Source of the DNA: Hymenobacter cyanobacteriorum
GTDB lineage: Bacteria > Bacteroidota > Bacteroidia > Cytophagales > Hymenobacteraceae
Direction: 5' to 3'
DNA length: 64,000 bases
Assembly: GCF_022631375.1 (NCBI RefSeq)
Contig: NZ_JALBGC010000001.1
Span: forward strand, 682,001-746,000
Both the position numbers and the translations under genes were made by a program. Under the pieces are notes generated by a model. It was given only the letters and a program-made list of their open reading frames with translations. It did no database searches and had not been told where the DNA came from. Shown piece by piece: positions 25,522-34,535 of the stretch (its first letter is position 1; each line of letters starts with the position of its first letter).

Positions 25522-26748
25522 ATGAACAGAGTGGTCGTGACTGGCCTCGGCATCTACTCCTGCCTCGGGCAGAACCTTGAGGACGTGCGCGATGCGCTGT
25601 ACGCCGGCAAGTCGGGCATCGTGGTCGACCAGGAGCGTAAGGACTTCGGCTACCGCTCGGGCCTCACCGGCACCGTGCCCCGCCCCGAGCTGAAGGGCAA
25701 GCTCGACCGCCGCGCCCGCATCAACCTGCCCGAGCAGGGCGAATACGCCTACATGTCGACCACCGAGGCCATGCGCACGGCGGGCATCGACGCGGGCTAT
25801 TTCGTGGATAATGAGGTGGGTATCATCTTCGGCAACGATAGCTCGGCCCAGCCGGTGATTGAGGCCATCGACATCATCCGGGCCAAGAAAGACACGACGC
25901 TGCTGGGCTCGGGCTCCATCTTCCAGACCATGAACTCGACGGTGACTATGAACTTGGCCACCATCTTCCCGCTCAAAGGCATCAACCTGACCTTGAGCGC
26001 GGCCTGCGCCAGCGGCTCTCACTCCATCGGCATGGGCTACCTGATGATTAAGAGCGGCTTGCAGGACATGATACTGTGCGGTGGAGCCCAGGAAATCAAC
26101 AAGTACGCCATGGGCAACTTCGACGCGCTGTCGGCTTTCTCCATCCGGGAGGATGCGCCGGCCCAGGCTTCACGGCCTTTCGACCGCGACCGCGACGGCC
26201 TGGTACCCAGCGGCGGCGCGGCGACGGTGATTCTCGAAAGCCTGGAATCGGCGCAGCGGCGCGGGGCGCGCATCTACGGCGAGGTGGTGGGCTACGGCTT
26301 TTCGTCCAACGGCGGCCACATCTCCAACCCCACGGTGGAAGGCCCCGTGCGCGCGCTGGCCAAGTCGCTGGCCGACGCCGGTTTGCAGGCCGCCGACATC
26401 GACTACATCAACGCCCACGCCACCTCCACGCCGGCCGGCGATGCCAGCGAGGCCCGCGCCATTGCCGAGATTTTTGGGGCGTACGGCACGCCAGTCAGCT
26501 CCACCAAGTCGATGACCGGGCACGAGTGCTGGATGGCCGGCGCCAGCGAAATCGTGTACTCGATGCTGATGATGGAGCACGGATTTGTGGCCCCGAATAT
26601 TAACTTTGAAAACCCCGACGCTGACTCGGCTAAACTCAACATTATCAGCAAAGCGACCGAAACGACTATCGACACTTTCCTTTCCAATTCCTTCGGTTTC
26701 GGAGGCACCAATTCTTCTTTAATTATCAAAAAATGGAAGCACCAGTAA
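25522..26748 (+). CDS. Beta-ketoacyl-ACP synthase, intact (KS-1)
   Basis: Condenses the growing acyl-ACP with malonyl-ACP. A 408-residue FabF/FabB-type thiolase-fold enzyme with the full Cys-His-His set: C162 in SAACASGSH, H299 in NAHATSTPAGD and H334 in KSMTGHE. It ends NSFGFGGTNSSLIIKKW. Its 3' end overlaps the ACP gene by 16 bases, so the pair is probably made in fixed ratio. A weak -7-like box (TATCTTTA at 25480) precedes it. Confidence 0.92.
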   Translation: MNRVVVTGLGIYSCLGQNLEDVRDALYAGKSGIVVDQERKDFGYRSGLTGTVPRPELKGKLDRRARINLPEQGEYAYMSTTEAMRTAGIDAGYFVDNEVGIIFGNDSSAQPVIEAIDIIRAKKDTTLLGSGSIFQTMNSTVTMNLATIFPLKGINLTLSAACASGSHSIGMGYLMIKSGLQDMILCGGAQEINKYAMGNFDALSAFSIREDAPAQASRPFDRDRDGLVPSGGAATVILESLESAQRRGARIYGEVVGYGFSSNGGHISNPTVEGPVRALAKSLADAGLQAADIDYINAHATSTPAGDASEARAIAEIFGAYGTPVSSTKSMTGHECWMAGASEIVYSMLMMEHGFVAPNINFENPDADSAKLNIISKATETTIDTFLSNSFGFGGTNSSLIIKKWKHQ

Positions 26749-27002
26749 AAACCAAGGCTGAGGTTATTTCCACTATCAACGAATTTCTATCCGAAGAATT
26801 TGAAGTAGATATTGACACGATTCAGCCCGACGCCAACCTGAACACGACGCTGGGCCTCGATAGCCTCGACTACATCGACCTGGTGGTGATGACGGAGAGC
26901 AACTTCGGCTTCAAAGTGAAGCCCGAGGATTTCCCCGGCATCAAGACCTTCAACGATTTTTACCAGTACATCTTCGCCAAAATCGGCCTGCTGGATGACT
27001 AA
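26733..27002 (+). CDS. Acyl carrier protein 1
   Basis: An 89-residue acidic carrier protein. The phosphopantetheine attachment serine is S44 in LGLDSLDYIDL. It carries the aryl-polyene intermediates between the KS, ketoreductase and dehydratase. It overlaps KS-1 upstream and the acyltransferase gene downstream (8 bases). The cluster's own phosphopantetheinyl transferase lies at 44614-44988. Confidence 0.9.
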   Translation: MEAPVKTKAEVISTINEFLSEEFEVDIDTIQPDANLNTTLGLDSLDYIDLVVMTESNFGFKVKPEDFPGIKTFNDFYQYIFAKIGLLDD

Positions 27003-27876
27003 CTGGCAGGGCCGCTCGCAGGCGACGGTCACGGGCTACCGCATTTTTGGGTTTTTCATCCGGCACCTGGGCGTGTGGGCGGCGTATTTCATCCTGCTGT
27101 TTGTGGCGGGCTACTACTTCTGCTTTTCGCCGAAAAGCTCCGCTCCTATTCTGGACTTATACCGCCGCCGGCTGCATTTCCCGGCCCTGAAGGCACTGCG
27201 GCTGCTGTACGTCAACTACTTTCGGTTCGGGCAAACGCTGATTGACAAGTTTGCCGTGCTGGCGGGCCAGCAGTCGGCCTTCACGTTTGCGTTTGATGGC
27301 GGGCAGCACCTCGATGCCATGGTGGCGCTGGGCGAGGGCGGCATTCTGCTGAGCGCGCACGCTGGCAACTGGGAAGCCGCCGGCCAATTGCTGAGCCGCC
27401 TGAACCGGCCGGTGAGCATTGTGATGTACGACGGCGAGGAGGCCAACATCAAGCAGTTTCTGCAGCAGTCGGCCAACAAGAAATTCCAGGTCATTTTCGT
27501 GCAGAAGGACCTGTCGCACATCTTCAAAATAAACGCCGCGCTGGCGGCCAACGAATTGGTGTGCATTCACGCCGACCGTTTTCTGCCCGGCACCAAAACA
27601 TTGAGCCAGGATTTTCTGGGCGCGCCGGCCCGCTTTCCGGAGGGGCCGTTTCTGCTGGCGCTGAAGTTTTCGGCGCCGGTGACGTTCGTGTACGCTTTCA
27701 AGGAAACGGCCACGCACTACCAGTTGTCGGCCACGCCGCCGCAGCGCTACCGCACAGCCCAGCACGATACTGTGGGCACCATTGCGGCCGCCTACGCCCG
27801 CACCCTCGAAGCCAAAGTGCGCCAGTACCCGGCGCAGTGGTTCAACTACTACGATTTCTGGAACGCCACCGCATGA
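26995..27876 (+). CDS. LpxL/HtrB-like acyltransferase
   Basis: A 293-residue protein with an N-terminal hydrophobic anchor (residues 24-43) and the lysophospholipid/lipid A acyltransferase motif HAGNWE (H122, E127; HX4E). HADRFLPG follows near residue 190. In aryl-polyene clusters such enzymes are thought to place the polyene acyl chain on a lipid acceptor at the inner membrane. It overlaps the ACP start-side by 8 bases and the dehydratase by 4 (ATGA). Lipid A itself is an unlikely sole target given the context. Confidence 0.85.
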   Translation: MTNWQGRSQATVTGYRIFGFFIRHLGVWAAYFILLFVAGYYFCFSPKSSAPILDLYRRRLHFPALKALRLLYVNYFRFGQTLIDKFAVLAGQQSAFTFAFDGGQHLDAMVALGEGGILLSAHAGNWEAAGQLLSRLNRPVSIVMYDGEEANIKQFLQQSANKKFQVIFVQKDLSHIFKINAALAANELVCIHADRFLPGTKTLSQDFLGAPARFPEGPFLLALKFSAPVTFVYAFKETATHYQLSATPPQRYRTAQHDTVGTIAAAYARTLEAKVRQYPAQWFNYYDFWNATA

Positions 27877-28301
27877 TTGCCACCGGAGAGGCCCTCACCC
27901 GCCTGCTGCCCCAGCGCCCGCCTATGTTACTGATTGACGCCTTGCTTGAGTGCGCCAACGACCGGACTGTGAGCCAGTTCCAGGTGCCGGCCGATTTGGT
28001 GCTGGTGGAGGACGGCTACCTGAGTGAGGCGGGGCTGATTGAGAACATTGCCCAGACGGCGGCGGCCGGCGCGGGCTACGGCTACCAGCAGGGCGGGGCG
28101 GGCGCGCCGCCCATCGGCTTTATCGCGGCCATCAAGGACCTGCGCGTGGGGGCGCTGCCGGCCGTGGGCACTGTGCTCACCACCGAAGTGCTGGTGCAGA
28201 ACCAAGTGCTCGAATTTACCATCGTGCGCGGCACGGTGAGGGCCGCGGGCGCTACCTTTGCCGAGTGCGAAATGCGCATTTTTATTAAAGATTCCGAGTA
28301 G
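27873..28301 (+). CDS. 3-hydroxyacyl-ACP dehydratase, hot-dog fold (ApeP-like)
   Basis: A 142-residue hot-dog protein (LLPQRPPMLLIDALLEC at the start; GLIENIAQTAAAGAGYG helix; IGFIAAIKDLRV strand). This is the layout of the small dehydratases of aryl-polyene clusters that make the trans double bonds. The ATG at 27873 overlaps the acyltransferase stop as ATGA. The lack of the GHFPGxP loop seen in the second dehydratase (35896) indicates that the two belong to different subfamilies and may act on different chain lengths or partners. Confidence 0.82.
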   Translation: MIATGEALTRLLPQRPPMLLIDALLECANDRTVSQFQVPADLVLVEDGYLSEAGLIENIAQTAAAGAGYGYQQGGAGAPPIGFIAAIKDLRVGALPAVGTVLTTEVLVQNQVLEFTIVRGTVRAAGATFAECEMRIFIKDSE

Positions 28302-28365
28302 CTGCGTGCCTTGGCTCCCTGCATTCGGCGGGCCATTTTTATCCTTTCCATTTTCCCTTTTCCGT

Positions 28366-29010
28366 ATGCTCAAGACTACTCTGCTGGCAGCGTTGCTTTC
28401 CTTTTCGGCCCTTGGCGCGCAAGCCCAGACGTTTGGCGAATTCCTGAACAAGCCCGAACTGCCGCTCACCTTCATGGGCGTCGACTTCTCGGCCACCCGC
28501 TACTACGGCGACCCGCTGACCGTGAACCCGGGTGAGATGAAAGGTTTATTCACGAAGATTGACGAGCTGCTGGTGAAGGAAGCCAGCAAGTACGACCTGC
28601 AGAAGGCCCTGCGCCGCTCCGGCCCGGTAGACTACGCCATAAACATTGCCGAGTCGGTAAACGCCAAGATTGATACGGCCACCATCATTGTGCCCGCCAA
28701 AACGGGCTTGCGCCCCGGCTTCACGCCGGAAATGGTGGCGGAATTGGTGCAGCGCTACGACTACCCGACGGGCCGTACCGGTGTCGGGCTGGTTTTTGTG
28801 GTCGAAACCCTCGACAAAAGGAACGAATCAGAAGTATTTTGGGCTGCGTTTGTGGACCTGGCCACCAAGAAAATGCTCTTCACGCAGCGCATCAGCAGCG
28901 GGGGCGCGGGCGTGGGCTTCCGCAATCACTGGGCGCACCCACTCAACGCCGGTATTACGGCAATTAAGCAGCATTATGGCGACTGGAAGAAGAAGTACGC
29001 CAGCAAATAA
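28366..29010 (+). CDS. Secreted protein of unknown function inside the pigment cluster
   Basis: A 214-residue protein with signal peptide MLKTTLLAALLSFSALGAQAQ. The mature part contains TFMGVDFSATRYYGDP, a long helix around GLFTKIDELLVKEASKYDLQKALRRSG, and a strand region VGLVFVVETLDKRNESEVFWAAFVDLATKKMLF. I do not recognise the family. It follows the dehydratase and its end overlaps the thioesterase gene by 35 bases, so it is made together with the polyene enzymes although it should act in the periplasm or outer membrane. Confidence 0.7.
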   Translation: MLKTTLLAALLSFSALGAQAQTFGEFLNKPELPLTFMGVDFSATRYYGDPLTVNPGEMKGLFTKIDELLVKEASKYDLQKALRRSGPVDYAINIAESVNAKIDTATIIVPAKTGLRPGFTPEMVAELVQRYDYPTGRTGVGLVFVVETLDKRNESEVFWAAFVDLATKKMLFTQRISSGGAGVGFRNHWAHPLNAGITAIKQHYGDWKKKYASK

Positions 29011-29449
29011 CCCGGCCGCTACCCTCACGACGCGCACCGAGGTTAAAGTCCGGTTCAACGAGGTGGACTCACTGGGCATTGCCTGGCACGGCCACTACGT
29101 GCGCTATTTCGAGGACGGCCGCGAGGCATTTGGGGCCGAGCACGGCCTGGGCTACCTCGACGTGTACGGGAATGGCCTCGTTACACCCATCGTGCAGCTG
29201 ACCTGCGACTACAAACGCCCGCTCACCTACGGCGACTCCATTCTGATTGAAACGACTTACGTCGACAATCCGGCGGCGCGCATTCATTTCGACTACAAAA
29301 TATATCAGCTGGCGCGGCACGAGTTGGTGGCCTCCGGCAGCACCACGCAGGTGTTTCTCGACCGGCACTCGCGCGAATTGCTGCTGAGTATGCCGGCTTT
29401 TTTCGAGGACTGGAAGCAACGCATGCTGCCAGCAGTAACTCCGGCATAA
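28976..29449 (+). CDS. Acyl-CoA/ACP thioesterase, 4-hydroxybenzoyl-CoA thioesterase type
   Basis: A 157-residue hot-dog thioesterase. The core VRFNEVDSLGIAWHGHYVRYFEDGREAF contains the Asp and the His/Tyr pattern of the 4HBT family (v.f.dvD..G...h..Y...fe). It probably releases or edits acyl-ACP intermediates in the polyene pathway. The start at 28976 (MATGRRSTP) lies within the end of the preceding gene; an alternative start nearer the conserved core is not available as ATG. Its stop shares a base with the next KS start (TAATG). Confidence 0.82.
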   Translation: MATGRRSTPANNPAATLTTRTEVKVRFNEVDSLGIAWHGHYVRYFEDGREAFGAEHGLGYLDVYGNGLVTPIVQLTCDYKRPLTYGDSILIETTYVDNPAARIHFDYKIYQLARHELVASGSTTQVFLDRHSRELLLSMPAFFEDWKQRMLPAVTPA

Positions 29450-30594
29450 TGGCTTACATCGCGGCGCACAACATCATTTCGCCGCTCGGCGACACTTCGG
29501 CCGCGACGTTCGCGGCGGTGCTGGCGGGCCGCTCAGCTGTGGCTGAATACCCGCCGGTGTTTGCCGGTGGCGAGCCGGTGTGGGCCTCGAAACTGTCTGC
29601 CGACTGGCAGCCGCCTACCCAGCTGGGCCCGCTCAGTGAATACACGCGCTTCGAGCAGCTGCTCATTGCTTCGATTGCCGAAGCCACGGCCCAAACCGAA
29701 GTCGACCTGACATCGCCGCGCACGGTGCTGGTACTGGCCACTACGAAGGGTAATATTGGCCTGCTCGATGATGAACCGCAGCTTACTGATGATTTGTTCG
29801 AGCAGTTGCAGCTAACGCACTCGTCGCGGGTGGTGGCTGCGTATTTCGGCAGCCCGGCCGCACCGATGGTGGTGTCGAATGCCTGCATTTCGGGCGTGGC
29901 GGCGCTGCTGGTGGCGCAGCGGCTGCTGGCCAGCGGGCAATACGACGCGGCCGTGGTAGCCGGGGCTGATACCGTGAGCCGCTTCGTGCTGTCGGGCTTT
30001 CAGGCGTTTCAGGCGCTGAGCGCGGGGCCGTGCCGGCCGTTTTCGGAAGACCGTGACGGCATCAACCTGGGCGAAGCAGCGGCTACAATGGTGCTCACGG
30101 CGACCACGCCGGCCGCCATGGTTGGCCCGGTGGTGCGGCTGGCGGGTGGGGCCATTTCCAACGATGCCAACCACATTTCCGGTCCCTCTCGCACCGGACA
30201 GGAGCTGGCCAACGCCATTGGCGAAGCGCTGGCCGGGGCCGCGCTACCAGCTGATTCGGTCGATTTTATCGCGGGCCACGGCACGGCCACGCCCTTCAAC
30301 GATGCGATGGAAGCTAAGGCCTTTGCGCTGGCGGGCGTGGCCGGCCGGCCGGTTAGTAGCGTGAAGGGCGCGCTGGGCCACACGCTGGGCGCGGCCGGGC
30401 TGGTCGAGTCGGTGCTGAGCGTGCTGGCGCTGCAGCACGGGCAACTACTGCCCACAGCGGGCTACTCGCAGCCCATGCAGCCGCAGCCGCTGGCCGTTTC
30501 GGCGGTTGCCGCCGCTGCCAATTCGCGCGTGGCCCTGAAAACTGCCAGCGGCTTCGGTGGTTGCAACGGGGCGCTGGTTTTCGTGCGCGAATAG
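29449..30594 (+). CDS. Beta-ketoacyl-ACP synthase, intact (KS-2)
   Basis: A 381-residue KS, slightly shorter than usual, with C146 in VVSNACISG, H277 in AGHGTATPFND and H311 in GALGHTLGAAG. All three catalytic residues are therefore present. The N-terminal part is more divergent than that of KS-1 or KS-3. It begins on the last base of the thioesterase stop and is followed by a degenerate KS-like gene, a pairing that recurs with KS-3 and the protein at 32734. Confidence 0.88.
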   Translation: MAYIAAHNIISPLGDTSAATFAAVLAGRSAVAEYPPVFAGGEPVWASKLSADWQPPTQLGPLSEYTRFEQLLIASIAEATAQTEVDLTSPRTVLVLATTKGNIGLLDDEPQLTDDLFEQLQLTHSSRVVAAYFGSPAAPMVVSNACISGVAALLVAQRLLASGQYDAAVVAGADTVSRFVLSGFQAFQALSAGPCRPFSEDRDGINLGEAAATMVLTATTPAAMVGPVVRLAGGAISNDANHISGPSRTGQELANAIGEALAGAALPADSVDFIAGHGTATPFNDAMEAKAFALAGVAGRPVSSVKGALGHTLGAAGLVESVLSVLALQHGQLLPTAGYSQPMQPQPLAVSAVAAAANSRVALKTASGFGGCNGALVFVRE

Positions 30595-30650
30595 CCCGCG
30601 ATTTTGCCCGACCTTTGCCCCGCGCTACCGCCGCTCCTCCCCTGTTCCTG

Positions 30651-31271
30651 ATGCTTTCCGCCCCGAGAATTCTACGTACCTGCTCGATTGCCGACCACGC
30701 GGTGCGCGTGAACGGGCAGCGCGTGCTGGCGGGACCGACGGGGTCATTTCCAGAATTTGCGGAAACCGCTTATCGGAATTTGGGAATTGAATATCCCAAG
30801 TTTCATAAGATGGATAACTTGGCGAAGCTGGGTTTTCTGGCGGCTGAATTCCTGCTAACTGACACCGACCTGCTGGCTGGCACCGCGCCCGAGCGGCGCG
30901 GCATTGTGGCAGCTAACGCCACTTCGAGCCTCGATGCCGACCTGCGCTATCAAGCGCAGGTGGTGCAGCAGCGGCCCAGCCCGGCGCTGTTCGTGTACAC
31001 GCTGCCCAACATCGCGCTGGGCGAAATCTGCATCCGCCACGGCATCAAGGGCGAAAACATGCTGTTTGTGGCGGCGAACTACGAGGCCGCGCCGCAGGTT
31101 TCTTATTTGGATAGCCTGCTCGCCGCCGGCACCCTGACCACCGCGCTGGGGGGGTGGCTTGACTTCTCAACTCGGGGCTACCGGGCGTTTCTTTACGCCG
31201 TGGGAGCCAGTACCGACCCTGCCCTGCCCGCGTTTTCTCCGGACAACGTGCAGCAGCTTTTTTCTACGTAA
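30651..31271 (+). CDS. Truncated KS-like protein lacking catalytic residues
   Basis: A 206-residue protein resembling only the N-terminal half of a ketosynthase (RRGIVAANATSSLDADLRYQ; YTLPNIALGEICIRHGIKGENMLFVAANYE). The position where the active cysteine should follow 'G.n..v..ac' reads FVAANYE (residues 139-145), with no Cys, and the two His blocks are absent because the protein ends before them. It could be a non-catalytic partner that forms a heterodimer with KS-2, as chain-length factors do with type II KS; this is inference. Intact reading frame and tight spacing argue against a decaying pseudogene. Confidence 0.7.
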   Translation: MLSAPRILRTCSIADHAVRVNGQRVLAGPTGSFPEFAETAYRNLGIEYPKFHKMDNLAKLGFLAAEFLLTDTDLLAGTAPERRGIVAANATSSLDADLRYQAQVVQQRPSPALFVYTLPNIALGEICIRHGIKGENMLFVAANYEAAPQVSYLDSLLAAGTLTTALGGWLDFSTRGYRAFLYAVGASTDPALPAFSPDNVQQLFST

Positions 31272-31278
31272 GCCCGCA

Positions 31279-31533
31279 ATGGACGCACTGAAACAACAAT
31301 TGAAGGAGCTGCTCGTCGAGCATCTCAACCTGAAAGACGTGAAGCCCGAGGCCATCGCCGACGACCAGCCCATCTTCGGCGAAGGCCTGGGACTGGACTC
31401 GATTGACGCGCTCGAAATCATCGTGATGCTGCAACAGCACTTCGGCATCCGCCTCACCAAGGCCGACAACGGCCCGCAGGTGCTGGCCACGGTGAATTCA
31501 ATGGCCGACTACATCACCACGCACCGCAAGTAG
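31279..31533 (+). CDS. Acyl carrier protein 2
   Basis: An 84-residue carrier protein with the attachment serine S41 in GLGLDSIDALEI. It differs clearly from ACP 1, so the cluster has two carriers, perhaps for the aryl-polyene chain and for a second acyl moiety. It sits 7 bases after the KS-like gene and 3 bases before KS-3. Confidence 0.9.
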   Translation: MDALKQQLKELLVEHLNLKDVKPEAIADDQPIFGEGLGLDSIDALEIIVMLQQHFGIRLTKADNGPQVLATVNSMADYITTHRK

Positions 31534-31536
31534 ACC

Positions 31537-32730
31537 ATGGGCGTAGCGGTAACGGGCGTGGGCATTATTTGTGCGCTGGGCACGAATCAGGACGAGGTAA
31601 TGGCTTCGTTCCGGGCGCACGCGTCCGGCATCGGGCCAGCGCAACACCTGCCCACGCGCCACCGCGACGACTACGTGTTTGGCGAAGTGCCGCTGAGCAA
31701 CGCCGCCCTGGCGGCCCAGCAGGGCCTGCCCGCCCGCCTCAGCCGCACCATTCTGCTCAGCCACCACGCGGCCCGCGAGGCGTATGCCTCGGTGCCCGCC
31801 ACGCTGCGCGAGGAGCAGCGCGTGGGCTTTATCTCAGCCACCAGCGTGGGCGGGATGGATAAAACGGAGTCGTTTTTCAAAGACTACGTGCAGGCTTCGA
31901 CGGCCGGCGACCTGCGGCAGGTTATCAACCACGACTGCGGGAAATCGACGGATTTCGTGGCCGAGAAGCTGGGCATTCACGACTTCGTGACGACCATCAG
32001 CACGGCCTGCTCGTCGTCGGCCAACGCCATTATGCTGGGCGCCCGGATGATTGAAAGCGGCCAGCTCGACATTGTGGTAGCCGGCGGGGCCGACCCACTT
32101 ACCCGCTTCACTTTCAACGGCTTTAATACGTTAATGATTGTGGACCGACAGCAGAGCCGCCCCCTCGACGCCAGCCGCGAGGGCCTGAACCTGGGCGAGG
32201 GCGCCGCCTACGTGGTGCTGATGCGCGCCGACCTGGCCGCCGCCAGCGGAGCCAACGTTTTCTGCCAGCTCAGCGGCTTCGGCAACACCAACGACGCCCA
32301 CCACCAGACGGCCCTTTCCGACGACGGCGAAGGCCCCTTCCTGGCCATGACGCAGGCTTTGGCTGCCGCCAATCTGCAACCGGCCGACATCGGCTACGTG
32401 AACCTGCACGGCACCGGCACCGAAAACAACGACCTGGCCGAGGGCGCGGCCATTCGCCGGATTTTTGGGGAGGCGGTGCCCAAGCTTAGCTCCACCAAGT
32501 CGTTTACGGGGCACACGCTGGCGGCCAGCGGGGCCATTGAGGCGGTGTTTTCGGCCCTGGCGGTGCGCGACGGGCTGATGTTTCCCAACTTTTCGTTTGC
32601 CACGCCGGTTGAGGGGCCGGCGCTGCGGCCGGTGCAGCAGTTCCACGTCGATACCAGCGTGCGGCACGTGCTGTCGAACTCGTTCGGTTTCGGCGGCAAC
32701 TGCTCCTCGCTTCTCTTCTCCCGGGCTTAA
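31537..32730 (+). CDS. Beta-ketoacyl-ACP synthase, intact (KS-3)
   Basis: A 397-residue KS with C158 in STACSSSAN, H291 in NLHGTGTENND and H326 in KSFTGHTLAASGA. It is the most FabF-like of the three. The next gene, 3 bases downstream, is a KS-like protein that lost all three catalytic residues, so KS-3 and its neighbour probably form a KS-chain length factor pair. Confidence 0.92.
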   Translation: MGVAVTGVGIICALGTNQDEVMASFRAHASGIGPAQHLPTRHRDDYVFGEVPLSNAALAAQQGLPARLSRTILLSHHAAREAYASVPATLREEQRVGFISATSVGGMDKTESFFKDYVQASTAGDLRQVINHDCGKSTDFVAEKLGIHDFVTTISTACSSSANAIMLGARMIESGQLDIVVAGGADPLTRFTFNGFNTLMIVDRQQSRPLDASREGLNLGEGAAYVVLMRADLAAASGANVFCQLSGFGNTNDAHHQTALSDDGEGPFLAMTQALAAANLQPADIGYVNLHGTGTENNDLAEGAAIRRIFGEAVPKLSSTKSFTGHTLAASGAIEAVFSALAVRDGLMFPNFSFATPVEGPALRPVQQFHVDTSVRHVLSNSFGFGGNCSSLLFSRA

Positions 32731-32733
32731 CGA

Positions 32734-33771
32734 ATGGCGCTTTTTATTCACGGAATTGGCTCGGTTGACCCCGCTCCCGCCCTCGGCCACGCGCCCGAGC
32801 CGGCGGAGGCGCGCGCCGGCAACCGCCTGCACGCCATCGAACCCAATTACCTGGATTTCATCGATGCGCGGGCCAGCCGGCGCATGAGCCGCATCGTGAA
32901 AATGGGCATCGCGGCGGCGGTGCAGGCCGTTCGGGGGTCCGGCGGCGGCCCGGTTGATGGCGTGGTGGCCGGCACTGGTTGGGGCTGCCTCGAAGACACC
33001 GTGGCCTTCCTGCAAAAACTGGTAGTGAATGGCGAGGATATGCTCAGCCCCACGTCGTTTATCTACTCCACGCACAACACTATTGCGGCGCAGGTGGCCT
33101 ACCATCTCAAGTGCCGGGGCTACAACAACACGTTTTCGCACCGCAACATTTCCTTCGAAAGCGCCCTGATTGATGCCCAGCTGCTGGCTCACGAGCAGCC
33201 GGCCCAGCGCCTGCTGGTGGGCGGCATTGATGAGCTGACAGATACCAGCTTCACGGTGCTTTCGCGCCTGAAAACGTTCAAGTCGCAGCAGCCCGGCGGG
33301 CCGCTCGATGAGCTGTACGACCAGGGCACGCCGGGAACCTGGGCCGGCGAAGGGGCCACGTTTTTTCTGGTATCGGGCGAGGCCGGCCCCACGGCCCGTG
33401 CGCAGCTGCTGGCGGTGCGCACCGTGTCGTTTGGCACACCCGAAAAGGCGGCGGCCGTGGCCCGGCAACTGCTAACCGCAAATCAATTAACCTGGGTCGA
33501 CCTTTTGATAACCGGCGAAAACGGCGACCAAGAAAACGACGCGGCCATCCAGCGCTTCGCAACTGATTTCGGCCACTCGGGACCGGTGCACAAGTTCAAG
33601 CACCTGTGCGGCGAGTACCCCACGGCCAGCGCCTTTGCCCTGCGCCTGGGCGCAGAGTTGTTGGCCGGCACCGAAAGCACGCCGCGCCCGGCCGATATCC
33701 CGCGCACTATCCTCATCTACAACCGCTTTCAGCAGCAGCACCAGTCGCTCATGCTGCTGCAGGCATGCTGA
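32734..33771 (+). CDS. KS-like chain-length-factor-type protein without catalytic residues
   Basis: A 345-residue thiolase-fold protein. Where ketosynthases have the nucleophile it reads FSHRNISFESA (about 135-144, no Cys); the first His block reads ITGENGDQEND (His to Glu); the second reads KHLCGEYPTASA (His to Glu at 294). The surrounding residues still align, which is the pattern of a chain length factor rather than random decay. It likely dimerises with KS-3. Its last 7 bases overlap the polysaccharide-deacetylase-like gene. Confidence 0.75.
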   Translation: MALFIHGIGSVDPAPALGHAPEPAEARAGNRLHAIEPNYLDFIDARASRRMSRIVKMGIAAAVQAVRGSGGGPVDGVVAGTGWGCLEDTVAFLQKLVVNGEDMLSPTSFIYSTHNTIAAQVAYHLKCRGYNNTFSHRNISFESALIDAQLLAHEQPAQRLLVGGIDELTDTSFTVLSRLKTFKSQQPGGPLDELYDQGTPGTWAGEGATFFLVSGEAGPTARAQLLAVRTVSFGTPEKAAAVARQLLTANQLTWVDLLITGENGDQENDAAIQRFATDFGHSGPVHKFKHLCGEYPTASAFALRLGAELLAGTESTPRPADIPRTILIYNRFQQQHQSLMLLQAC

Positions 33772-34535
33772 CGTATCGCCGGGCGCTGCTGATGCTGGCG
33801 GCGGGCGTTGCGTTGGTGCTGGCGCTGTGGTGGTGGGCCGATGCGTCGCTGGCTTGGCTGGCCGTACCGGTGGCGGCCTACGTGGCGGCCGCGGCTTATG
33901 GCTCGTCGCGCATCAGCTCATCGTTTTTTGTGGAAACCATGTGGCGCGGGCCCACCGACCATCCTCACATTGCTCTCACATTTGACGACGGGCCGGTACC
34001 CGGCACCGCTCAGGTTCTGGAGATTCTGGCGCGGCACGCGGCCCCGGCCACGTTTTTCTGCATTGGCCAGCGGGCGCGCCAGCAGCCGGAAATGCTGCGG
34101 CAAATTGATGCAGCCGGGCACCTCATCGGCAACCACACCTTCACGCACAGCTATTTCATCGACCTGTTTTCGCCGCGCCGGCTGCGGGCCGAAATTGCCG
34201 AAACCGACGCGGCCATTGCGGCGGCTACCGGGCGGCGGCCGCGCCTGTTCCGGCCGCCCTACGGCGTGACGACGCCCAACTTTGGACGCGCAATTCGTGC
34301 CAGCGGGCACCAGTGCATTGGCTGGAGCGTGCGCTCGCTCGATACCGTAGCGAAGGATGAAGCGCAGCTGTTGAATAAGGTAACGGCGGCATTAGCGCCG
34401 GGTGCTGTTTTTTTGTTCCACGATACCTCGGCCGCGACGGCTGCCGTATTGGATGAATTCTTGCGGCGGGCCCGGGAACGAGGCTTCCGCGTGGTGCCCC
34501 TCGACCAGTTACTCGGCGTTACTCCTTATGCATAA
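33765..34535 (+). CDS. Polysaccharide deacetylase-like (NodB homology) membrane protein
   Basis: A 256-residue protein with one or two N-terminal hydrophobic helices (residues 6-45) and a NodB domain. The motifs are TFDDGP (metal Asp-Asp), HTFTH (metal His-x3-His) and RPPYG. Members remove acetyl groups from cell-wall or extracellular glycans; here the genetic context suggests a role in tailoring or anchoring the pigment, as similar genes occur in some aryl-polyene clusters. The ATG at 33765 lies within the end of the KS-like gene; its stop is overlapped by the LolA-like gene (8 bases). Confidence 0.82.
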   Translation: MLTYRRALLMLAAGVALVLALWWWADASLAWLAVPVAAYVAAAAYGSSRISSSFFVETMWRGPTDHPHIALTFDDGPVPGTAQVLEILARHAAPATFFCIGQRARQQPEMLRQIDAAGHLIGNHTFTHSYFIDLFSPRRLRAEIAETDAAIAAATGRRPRLFRPPYGVTTPNFGRAIRASGHQCIGWSVRSLDTVAKDEAQLLNKVTAALAPGAVFLFHDTSAATAAVLDEFLRRARERGFRVVPLDQLLGVTPYA

